A stretch of DNA of 64,000 nt, taken from [Clostridium] symbiosum. Its GTDB lineage: Bacteria > Bacillota > Clostridia > Lachnospirales > Lachnospiraceae. Numbering within the stretch: position 1 is the first letter of the stretch; each line of letters opens with the position of its first letter. Both the position numbers and the translations under genes were made by a program. The notes under the pieces were generated by a model, which worked only from the letters and a program-made list of their open reading frames with translations, was not told the DNA's origin and did no database searches. Location: NCBI GenBank assembly GCA_036419695.1, contig CP143946.1:5202001-5266000 (forward strand), written 5' to 3'. Positions 53,696 to 61,567 of this stretch are shown piece by piece.

Positions 53696-54331
53696 TCAAT
53701 GGCACTCTGTAAGTTCCGGTACCATTCCTAAAATCTCCGCCTCGCTTTCCAATGCCTTTTTCTGCAGTTCATCTGCCTTTCGGAGCATTTCCTCCCGGTA
53801 GTCATCATCCGTAATTAACTGAACATTGATTCTGATGTTGTAGACAGCCCCTAAAATTGCGGCCCGGAGCATTAAAATCCCTACCAGTGCATCAGAAACA
53901 GCATTTTTATTTCCCTTCTCAACAGTCTCACGGCAAAGCGGCATCAAGTCGACGGCACGGGTGGCAGCTTTTAATGGCGCCTGGGCGGCGGATTTTAATC
54001 CCTCCTGCAGCGCATTATTCCGTTTTTCCCTTTCCTCTTCCGTCCTCCTGGGAAGCGCCAATGCCTGCTTATATTTACCAAATGAATTTATGTCTCCCTG
54101 GATATCGTCCAGGAGGTCTTCACACAGTGGTGCAGCGTGCCGTATTATTTCCATAAACCGTTCCGCCTCATCGGCATACTTTTTATTATGTACTGTTTTT
54201 CTGGAAACCATCATTATCAGTGCCGCACCGTATGCCCCGGCCAGGGCAGATACACTTCCTCCCCCGGCAATCGGCGTCTCGGCACCGATCCCTCTGGCAA
54301 ATTCTCCAACCGTCATATTCTTGAAATCCAT
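53696..54331 (-). CDS. fchA: Cyclodeaminase/cyclohydrolase family protein
   Basis: 211 residues of the formiminotetrahydrofolate cyclodeaminase / methenyl-tetrahydrofolate cyclohydrolase fold: the N-terminal IGAETPIAGGGSVSALAGAY motif and an all-helical body. It converts 5-formimino-THF to 5,10-methenyl-THF, releasing ammonia. ATG 54331 has AGGGAGGG. It is the third gene after a GltS-family carrier and a formiminotransferase, so it completes one-carbon transfer from formiminoglutamate. Confidence 0.88.
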   Translation of the reverse strand: MDFKNMTVGEFARGIGAETPIAGGGSVSALAGAYGAALIMMVSRKTVHNKKYADEAERFMEIIRHAAPLCEDLLDDIQGDINSFGKYKQALALPRRTEEEREKRNNALQEGLKSAAQAPLKAATRAVDLMPLCRETVEKGNKNAVSDALVGILMLRAAILGAVYNIRINVQLITDDDYREEMLRKADELQKKALESEAEILGMVPELTECH

Positions 54332-54379
54332 TCCATCCCTCCCTATCCCGGTAAACCTTTTCTAAAAACTCTGAGCATC

Positions 54380-55285
54380 TTACAGCAGGTATGTCTCGAA
54401 TATCTGTTCCGGTGTAAACGGCCCCTGATCCAGGGCCTCCAGATTCAGGTAGTCCCTGGCGATCTCTACCAGCATTTCAAGAGTGAGCATTCCTACCTGA
54501 CAGCCGGCAATATTTACTCCGTATCTGGCAGCCTGTGCCCTGACACACTCTACTACCGTATAGACCGAGGTCTTTTTATAATCGGTGAGATCCATGGATA
54601 CCTGTACCTGACGGCGTTTTTCCAGTTCCACTCCGATTGCCTTTACATTACGGAATCCACCGCTGCTATAGCGGACACGTTTCGCAATTTCTTTTGCAAC
54701 CGATAAATCCGCTGTATTCAGATTAATATTTAGTGCAATCATAAAGTCCCTGGCGCCGATCGCCGTAACTCCGCCGGTCGTATGAATAGCAGCAGGGCCA
54801 TAGTCGGGTTTCCATAACGGATTTTGAAGTTTTTCCCGCATCCCCTCAAATTCTCCTCTGCGGATTTCGGCCAGACTCACTCTATCCGGAGAGCTGGCGG
54901 AGGCCTCATACAAAAAGATCGGAAGATTATATCTGGCGGAGGCACATTTCCCCATCCTGTGGGCCATCTCATTACAATCTTCTAACGTACACCCCCGCAG
55001 CGGAGTCAGCGGAATGACGTCCACCGCCCCCATACGCGGGTGCTGTCCTTTGTGGCATCTCATGTCGATCAGTTCAAGGGCGGTGCCAATGGCCTCAAGC
55101 ATTGCATCGCAGAGAGCATCGGGTTCGCCAATCACATTAATTCCCAGACGGTTGTGATCGGGATCCCCCTGCCACCGGACAATCCGCATATTTTTTCTTT
55201 TACTAAAGCAGGTTAAGATTTGTTTAATTGTTTCCTGATTACGGCCCTCACTGAAGTTTGGGGCCATTAAGACAATACGCTCCAT
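54380..55285 (-). CDS. ftcD: Glutamate formimidoyltransferase
   Basis: 301 residues matching the N-terminal half of bifunctional FTCD enzymes: VPNFSEG-like APNFSEGRNQ at the start, GHPRMGAVDVIPLTPL with the folate-site histidine, and ALNINLNT. It moves the formimino group of formiminoglutamate to tetrahydrofolate, giving glutamate. In animals it is fused to the cyclodeaminase; here the two are separate genes 48 bases apart. ATG 55285 has AAGGAGA. Confidence 0.9.
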   Translation of the reverse strand: MERIVLMAPNFSEGRNQETIKQILTCFSKRKNMRIVRWQGDPDHNRLGINVIGEPDALCDAMLEAIGTALELIDMRCHKGQHPRMGAVDVIPLTPLRGCTLEDCNEMAHRMGKCASARYNLPIFLYEASASSPDRVSLAEIRRGEFEGMREKLQNPLWKPDYGPAAIHTTGGVTAIGARDFMIALNINLNTADLSVAKEIAKRVRYSSGGFRNVKAIGVELEKRRQVQVSMDLTDYKKTSVYTVVECVRAQAARYGVNIAGCQVGMLTLEMLVEIARDYLNLEALDQGPFTPEQIFETYLL

Positions 55286-55343
55286 TTCTGTCTCCTTTTT
55301 AAGCTTAAAATAATCAGCCGGAATGTGTCAATGCCGGAATTCA

Positions 55344-56717
55344 TCACCCCCTGGATTTTTGCGGTGAATGCCAGAACCTAAGCACAAACTGCATTGCAAA
55401 GGCAATCACCATGGCGGCGCAATAAACCAGACCGACTCTAAGCGCTCCGTATCTGACCACCCAAACCGGTGTCATGGCCGTCAGAATTCCGCCTCCTGTT
55501 GCCCATGCCAGCAAAGGTGAACGGGCTGCAAATACCTCGGCAGCTCCTGACTCCATCTTCGGATCGCACGTCTTTACCAGGAGCAGGCCGGTTGCCGTAA
55601 CGCCTGCAAAAGCGCCGAACAGCATGATAGAATGTTCAAACCAGTCTTCTCCAAAAACATGGCTTGCGACCCAGGTACAGCACCATACCAGAGCAACCGC
55701 CGCCAAAACCTGTTCGATGATTAACGGGGTAGCATATTCTACAATCACGGATACATTGACAGAAGCCACGGCTCCAGCCACCAGAAACTCCAGGGATACT
55801 CCCTGAATCCGGCTCATTGAAGGACGGTCCACAATATCGGCCCATCTGGTACGGTTCAATATCAGCTGAATGAGCAGGCCGGCAAGCATGGCCGCGGTAA
55901 ACCAGGCCATCGTAAAGTTAAACCAGATTTTTAATGCCCTGTTTATCAGCCAGCCGAAGAAAATGGCAACGGAGAGCAGAGCCATATGAAATGCTAAATT
56001 ATCAATAACAGACGGATGGATTACGCGGTGTGTATCAACCTCACGTTCGGAACTTTCGGTATAGACTTCCACGTTTTTGTTTTCCAGACCGGCAGAACTG
56101 TTAAGAAATGAGGTCCAGCCTCTGCGGGCGCCGATATTGATCAGAATAATGCCTCCAAGGACACCAAATACCAGACCTACCGTTGCAGATGTGACAGATA
56201 AACTTACACCGTCCTTCCACCCCAGTTCCTGGAATACTGCCGCCATGCCTCCGGCAGTACCGTGGCCGCCCGACCAGCCCTGTTCAACAATGGTACCAAA
56301 CAGAGGATCAACGCCGAACAAAGGCACCAAAACCAATGCAGTTAAAATCAGTGGAATACCATATTGTGTAAAAAACACAAAGTAGGAAAAAACCAGAGAC
56401 TCACTCGCCCGCTTTATCATTTTACCACCACTTTTCTGCCTCTTCCCCATCAGCATGGGTGCATAGATGAGGACTATCAGACGGCTGGACATGCCGGACC
56501 AGGCGGACATGATTTCTTTTGGTATCACTTTGAGAAAATAAGGCCCAAGAATCAGGCCGATTACGCCTGCGATCAGGGATGCCGGTATATAATACTTTTT
56601 AAACAACGGAACCTTCAGCCTGAGCCAGGATGCAACTAACAACAGAATGCCCAGCAGTGCCATATAGACAAACAGAGCATCCAGTGACGAACCGGATATT
56701 TCAGTTAATGGGATCAT
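55344..56717 (-). CDS. GltS-family sodium/carboxylate symporter
   Basis: 457 residues with about ten to twelve helices and the GGHGTAGG motif near residue 150. Family blocks such as KYYIPASLIAGVIGLILGP are present and the protein is complete. It is the first gene of the operon with the formiminotransferase and cyclodeaminase, so formiminoglutamate or glutamate is a natural cargo, though this is inference. The partial homologue at 1-1088 belongs to another pathway. ATG 56717 has GGAGGA. Confidence 0.85.
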   Translation of the reverse strand: MIPLTEISGSSLDALFVYMALLGILLLVASWLRLKVPLFKKYYIPASLIAGVIGLILGPYFLKVIPKEIMSAWSGMSSRLIVLIYAPMLMGKRQKSGGKMIKRASESLVFSYFVFFTQYGIPLILTALVLVPLFGVDPLFGTIVEQGWSGGHGTAGGMAAVFQELGWKDGVSLSVTSATVGLVFGVLGGIILINIGARRGWTSFLNSSAGLENKNVEVYTESSEREVDTHRVIHPSVIDNLAFHMALLSVAIFFGWLINRALKIWFNFTMAWFTAAMLAGLLIQLILNRTRWADIVDRPSMSRIQGVSLEFLVAGAVASVNVSVIVEYATPLIIEQVLAAVALVWCCTWVASHVFGEDWFEHSIMLFGAFAGVTATGLLLVKTCDPKMESGAAEVFAARSPLLAWATGGGILTAMTPVWVVRYGALRVGLVYCAAMVIAFAMQFVLRFWHSPQKSRG

Positions 56718-57000
56718 TATTATTTATTCCTCCCTCCTGTTTTTATTGGCTGCAGCAACTTCATCATACTCTTTATGAAAATAAAAATCAATAATTTGAA
56801 ATTAAAATTTCATATTTGGTTGTTCTGTCATATTCCCCCCTATAATTTTGTGAGAATTCACTAAAGCAGATTTGCTGCTGCCCTGTAAAGACCTGTTTTA
56901 ATGTTGATTTTCACAATAGAGTTTGTTATATTGAATCTATTGCCAGTGGTTCAGAGGGTAATATTCCGCGACCGCTCTTACATACGAGGAGGAAACACCT

Positions 57001-57828
57001 TTGGAGAAAAATATTATCCAGTTAATCGAACAGAACTATTCCACATTTTCAAGAACAAACAAAATACTTTCAGACTTTGTAAAAGCAAATATCCGGACGA
57101 TTCCCTTTATGTCCATCAACGAGATTGCCCGCCAATCCGGGGTCAGCGGCCCAAGTATAACGCGTTTTGTCCGCATGCTCTCTTTTGCCAATTTTTCGGA
57201 ATTTATTGCCTGCGCCCGGAAGGATGTACAGCAGGATTTAGCTCCCTGGGAACGGATTAAGCGCGCAGTGGAAGCTCCGGTTGAAAGCTCCTTAAAATCC
57301 ATGATAGATGGCAATATATCTTCCCTGAAACAGATGTATAACGAAACCTTCGAAGCGCATTTTCACTCCGCAGTCGAGGCCATTTCAAAAGCCCGCCGCG
57401 TCTACATTATCGGAGCCCGCTCCTCGTTTTCCGTAGCGGTATACCTGGGATCAATTCTAAATAATCTGCAGGACAACATTGTTTTGCTGCCACAGGGGGA
57501 TTTCAGCGCATTTGCGGATGCCACCTCCGACGACTGCCTGATAGCAATCGGATTTGCGCGCTATACAAGGATTACCTGCGAAACAGCTAATTATTTTTAT
57601 GATAAGGGATGCATTGTAATTGCCATCACTGACAGTTACACTTCCCCAATCGCCCTGTCCTCCGAATACGTTCTCTCGGTCTCCAGTTCAAGCAGCTACC
57701 CGGTCGCAGAGGCCATGTCCATCGCCATGTACCTGACTACCTCCGTCGCAAAAAGCAACCCGGACCGGGCACTGGAACGGATGGAGAATATGGAAAAGCT
57801 CGGGGATTCTTTCCATACATATATTTGA
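57001..57828 (+). CDS. RpiR-family (MurR/RpiR) transcriptional regulator
   Basis: 275 residues. The N-terminal helix-turn-helix (MSINEIARQSGVSGPSITRFVRML) precedes a SIS sugar-isomerase-like domain (RRVYIIGARSSFSVAVYLGSIL). It begins with TTG 57001, which has GAGGAGG eight bases upstream. It is divergent from the GltS/formiminotransferase operon and upstream of a TRAP transporter, so it may regulate either. The ligand is unknown. Confidence 0.88.
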   Translation: MEKNIIQLIEQNYSTFSRTNKILSDFVKANIRTIPFMSINEIARQSGVSGPSITRFVRMLSFANFSEFIACARKDVQQDLAPWERIKRAVEAPVESSLKSMIDGNISSLKQMYNETFEAHFHSAVEAISKARRVYIIGARSSFSVAVYLGSILNNLQDNIVLLPQGDFSAFADATSDDCLIAIGFARYTRITCETANYFYDKGCIVIAITDSYTSPIALSSEYVLSVSSSSSYPVAEAMSIAMYLTTSVAKSNPDRALERMENMEKLGDSFHTYI

Positions 57829-57991
57829 GATGCGAGGCCGCTTTGTTAATACGGCATAACACGTATTTCCTGTTTCTGCCACACCACAGCCGTAATTCTG
57901 AAATTTTCTGGTTTCCTGGCATATGAAAAAACATAGTGACCACCCCTCTCCCCTTCCTCCTCGAAGGAACAGAACCAATCAGCCACCGCAA

Positions 57992-58060
57992 GCCTGGCCG
58001 GAATGGTATGCGATAACCTCGGCGTCTTCAGTCCCGGTTCCTAACCATTCCTTCCCAGGC
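57992..58060. repeat. Long imperfect inverted repeat in the gap before the TRAP genes
   Basis: GCCTGGCCGGAATGGT (57992) pairs with ACCATTCCTTCCCAGGC (58044-58060), with further pairing inside (AACC..CGG and CCC..GGTT). There is no T-run. It is part of a 380-base gap that holds no recognisable gene; the structure may be a regulatory RNA or a DNA-binding site. Confidence 0.5.
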
Positions 58061-58106
58061 CGTCCCGGCGGCCTCCTCATTCCTCAGCCAATTCCCCGTT
58101 ATTTCT

Positions 58107-58135
58107 TTGACTATTTCCCATTTGTCTGATATAAT
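58107..58135 (+). promoter_or_regulatory. Strong promoter of the TRAP transporter genes
   Basis: TTGACT (58107-58112), a 17-base spacer and consensus TATAAT (58130-58135). The leader also holds a small ACCCGG/CCGGGT hairpin before the GGAGG site. Confidence 0.85.
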
Positions 58136-58212
58136 AGTGTCGGTTTAGCGATTTAACGCGGCAAGTCACCCGGCATACCGGGTTGAAAGAAATACAGGAG
58201 GATGAAAGAGTG

Positions 58213-60192
58213 ATGGAAAAGAAAGGGAAGTCAGAGGTTTCTGAGACGGTAGAAGAAAGAGCCCAGAAACTTTTGGAGGAGAAGGAGGCGGAAGCGAGAA
58301 CCCGCTCCTATGACGGAATATTCGGCGGCCTTCTGGTGGTTCTGCTGACGGGCTGGGCAGTCTTTCAGCTCTATGTCAACACGATCGGCGTAATGAATGC
58401 CATGAATCTCAGGATGTGGCACTGCATGTTCCTGCTTGTATTTACATTTTTACTGTACCCAACTTATAAAAAAGAGAAAAAGAAGCGTGTGCTGCCCCCC
58501 ATCTGGGATTTTGTCCTGATCGGGCTGACGGCCTTTGCATTTGGTTACATGCTGCTTCATTACACAAAGATCGCACAGAGCGGCGGGTATCTCTCAAAAC
58601 AGGATATCTGGATCGCCGCCATCGGGCTTTTGATGGTATTTGAAGCCGCCAGAAGGGCCTGCCCCAGCCTGGCGGTACTGGGACTTATCTTCCTGGCCTA
58701 TAACTTTTTCGGGGCCTATATTCCCGGAGAATTGGGCCATACGGGATTCTCTTTGAAGCGTGTTCTCAGCCACATGGTCTGGGGCAGCCAGGGAATCTTC
58801 GGCGTCGGCATCGGCGTCAGCGCTACCTATATTTTCCTTTTTGTACTGTTCGGGGCATTTTTGAAATACAGCGGATTCAGCCAGTTTATCAACGACCTGG
58901 CGTTGACGCTGGTGGGAAGAAGTCCGGGCGGACCTGCCAAGGTAGCGGTTCTGGCCAGCGCCCTGTTGGGCATGATCAACGGAAGCGCCATTGCCAACGT
59001 GGCAACCACCGGAACGATCACGATCCCTCTGATGAAAAAGACCGGTTACAAGAAAGAGTTTGCCGCCGCAGTCGAGGCCGTGGCATCCACCGGTGGACAG
59101 TTCGCCCCGCCGATTATGGGCGCGGTCGGATTCGTCATGGCGGAATTTTTAAGCATCAGCTACAGCAAGGTTATGATTGCGGCGTGCATACCCGCATTCC
59201 TTTACTATTTATCCCTGCTCTTCTCCGTACATTTTGAGGCCAGAAAGCTGGGGCTCAAGGGCCTGGCCCCGGAAAATATTCCGAACGCCATGGAGGTAAT
59301 TAAAAAGCAGGGCCACCTGGTTATCCCGCTGGTTGTTTTAATTGGTATGATCGTCGCGGGTTATACACCACTCTATGCTGCTGTATTTGCCACCTTTTCC
59401 ACAGTACTGGCCTCCTGGCTCAGAAAAGATACCAGAATGAGTTTCCGTGATATCATAGATGCCACAGTGGAAGGCTCGAAAGGCGCAGTCAGCGTGGGCG
59501 TTTCCTGCGTTGTGATCGGTGTGATTATCGGAACCGTTTCCCTGACCGGGCTGGGTCTGACGATCGGCTATCTGATTCTGCGTGTAGTAGGCGAAAACCA
59601 GCTCTATCTGGGCGGTTTTATGGTTATGATTATGAGCATTATCCTTGGAATGGGTGTTCCCGGAGTAGCGGCATACGTTATCGTGGTGGCCGTGGCAATT
59701 CCGGTTCTAATCGAGATTGGTGCAAATCCGGTTGCCGCCCACATGTTCTGTCTGATTTACGCCTGCCTGTCCAATATTACACCCCCGGTAGCCATGAGCT
59801 CCTATGTGGCGGCAGGTATTGCCGACTCCAATCAGACAAAGACCTCGCTGATTGCGGTGAAGCTGGGACTGACCGGATTTATCCTTCCGTTCTTCTTCCT
59901 GGGAAACCCGATCCTGCTGATCGGTGTGACGGACGCCTCATTGACAGCCACTGCCGTGGCGGCCGCTACGGCAACCATCGGCGTTATTGCCCTGGCCGCA
60001 GCGCTCCAGGGAATGCTCCTGAGGATCTGCAGCCTGCCGGAACGTGCCATTCTTCTCGTTGTTGCATTCTGCGGCATCGATGTCGGAATGATTACCGATG
60101 TGGTGGGAGTCGTTCTTTTTGCAGCCGTGCTCCTGTTCCAGTATACGGCCGTGAAAAAACATAAAATGGATCCGGATGCAACAGCCTGCTGA
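58213..60192 (+). CDS. TRAP transporter fused permease (DctQ-DctM type)
   Basis: About 659 residues from ATG 58213 (GTG 58210 is possible, 8 bases after AGGAGG). An N-terminal charged segment and four helices of the small permease are followed by about 12 helices of the large permease, with blocks GMINGSAIANVATTGTITIP and ASTGGQFAPPIMGAVGFVMAEF. It uses an ion gradient to move organic acids delivered by an external receptor. The TAXI-type receptor gene follows 145 bases later. Confidence 0.92.
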   Translation: MEKKGKSEVSETVEERAQKLLEEKEAEARTRSYDGIFGGLLVVLLTGWAVFQLYVNTIGVMNAMNLRMWHCMFLLVFTFLLYPTYKKEKKKRVLPPIWDFVLIGLTAFAFGYMLLHYTKIAQSGGYLSKQDIWIAAIGLLMVFEAARRACPSLAVLGLIFLAYNFFGAYIPGELGHTGFSLKRVLSHMVWGSQGIFGVGIGVSATYIFLFVLFGAFLKYSGFSQFINDLALTLVGRSPGGPAKVAVLASALLGMINGSAIANVATTGTITIPLMKKTGYKKEFAAAVEAVASTGGQFAPPIMGAVGFVMAEFLSISYSKVMIAACIPAFLYYLSLLFSVHFEARKLGLKGLAPENIPNAMEVIKKQGHLVIPLVVLIGMIVAGYTPLYAAVFATFSTVLASWLRKDTRMSFRDIIDATVEGSKGAVSVGVSCVVIGVIIGTVSLTGLGLTIGYLILRVVGENQLYLGGFMVMIMSIILGMGVPGVAAYVIVVAVAIPVLIEIGANPVAAHMFCLIYACLSNITPPVAMSSYVAAGIADSNQTKTSLIAVKLGLTGFILPFFFLGNPILLIGVTDASLTATAVAAATATIGVIALAAALQGMLLRICSLPERAILLVVAFCGIDVGMITDVVGVVLFAAVLLFQYTAVKKHKMDPDATAC

Positions 60193-60337
60193 CCTTCGCC
60201 TGGTTTGTGTTCAGCCTGTTCCAGTATTCAGCCTCATTTTGTGCGGTGCCTGGTTTTTCACCGCATCCAATTCAGATATTAATAAACCAATTAATATATT
60301 ATGCAAGGAAAAATGTTAAAAAGAGAGGGAAAACGAG

Positions 60338-61405
60338 ATGAAAAAATCAATGAAAAAAGTATTAGCCATGGGTTTATGCTTTGCCATGGGCGCAGCCATG
60401 CTTACCGGCTGCGGTTCTTCCAGCAGCAGTAAAGAGGAACCTGCAAAGACGGAGGAGGCAAAATCCGGCGAGAGCGCAGCGGCAGGCAACGAAAAAGCCA
60501 CTGGCGACAAAAAAGATACCGTAACGATCAATTTTCCGACAGCTGCTACCACAGGCGCCCTGTACCCGCTTGGTGCTGCAATTACAAATCTCTGGAGTAC
60601 ACAGCTTGATTATGTGAAAGCAAGCTCCCAGGCATCCGGCGGCGGTGTTGAGAACCTGAATCTGCTGGCGGACGGAGAGGCTCAGGTGAGTATCGCCATC
60701 AGCAGCAACTGCTACGAATCCTATACAGGAACCGGAACATTTGACGGCCGCAAGAACGAAAACTTCCGCGTGATCGCAGGTCTTTACTACAATCCAAACC
60801 AGGTCGTAGTGACCGAAGCCTCCGGCATCAACAGCCTGACCGATGTAAAAGGCAAACATTTTGCCAGCGGCGCTGTGGGAAGCTCTACAGAGGGAGAATC
60901 CAGAAACCATTTCACAGCAGCCGGACTCACCTACCCGGATGACATCAAAATCGAGAATATCGGCTTCACCGAAGCAGTAGACATGATGAGAAATAAACAG
61001 CTTGACGGCGCCTGGATCATGGCGGCTCTCGGCAACTCAGCCGTAACAGAGGCTACCTCCACCGCCGATGCAAAAGTGTTAAATATCAACGATGATGTGA
61101 TTGCGGCTCTTCAGGATCAGTACCCCTGGTATGCCAAATTTACTATTCCGGCAGGCACCTACTCCGGCCAGGATTCCGATATCCAGACAACAGCCATCAA
61201 GATGGTTATGTTTACAACGGCCGATCTGGACGAAGATACGGTTTACGATCTGACAAAAACTTTCTGGGAGAACGTAGACAAGCTGGCTGAAAGCAACAGC
61301 TCCATGACCGGCTTAAAGGCAGAGGATGCCATCACGGATATTGCAGACCTGCCGCTCCATGACGGCGCTGCAAAATATTATAAAGAGATTGGCGTGCTGA
61401 AATAG
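60338..61405 (+). CDS. TAXI-family TRAP transporter solute receptor (lipoprotein)
   Basis: 355 residues: a lipoprotein signal with LTGC (C25), a charged linker, then the TAXI-type receptor domain (FPTAATTGALYPLGAAITNLW, ALGNSAVTEA). TAXI receptors bind small carboxylic or amino acids for fused DctQM permeases, as encoded just upstream. ATG 60338 follows GAGAGGG. The ligand may relate to glutamate, as in some family members, but this is not shown. Confidence 0.9.
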   Translation: MKKSMKKVLAMGLCFAMGAAMLTGCGSSSSSKEEPAKTEEAKSGESAAAGNEKATGDKKDTVTINFPTAATTGALYPLGAAITNLWSTQLDYVKASSQASGGGVENLNLLADGEAQVSIAISSNCYESYTGTGTFDGRKNENFRVIAGLYYNPNQVVVTEASGINSLTDVKGKHFASGAVGSSTEGESRNHFTAAGLTYPDDIKIENIGFTEAVDMMRNKQLDGAWIMAALGNSAVTEATSTADAKVLNINDDVIAALQDQYPWYAKFTIPAGTYSGQDSDIQTTAIKMVMFTTADLDEDTVYDLTKTFWENVDKLAESNSSMTGLKAEDAITDIADLPLHDGAAKYYKEIGVLK

Positions 61406-61438
61406 AATTACTAAAAAATCAAAATCCTTTTTCAAAAA

Positions 61439-61490
61439 GGAGGGTATCTCTCAGGCCATATACCGGCCGGGGAGATACCCTCCTTTCTTC
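61439..61490 (+). terminator. Terminator of the TRAP operon
   Basis: GGAGGGTATCTC pairs with GAGATACCCTCC around an inner GGCC..GGCC stem, followed by TTTCTTC. Confidence 0.85.
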
Positions 61491-61567
61491 ATACCATCTT
61501 TTAATTTAAATCCTATAATTCCAATGTTTCAATTTCCATCCCTTACCCTCAAACCTATTAATATGGA

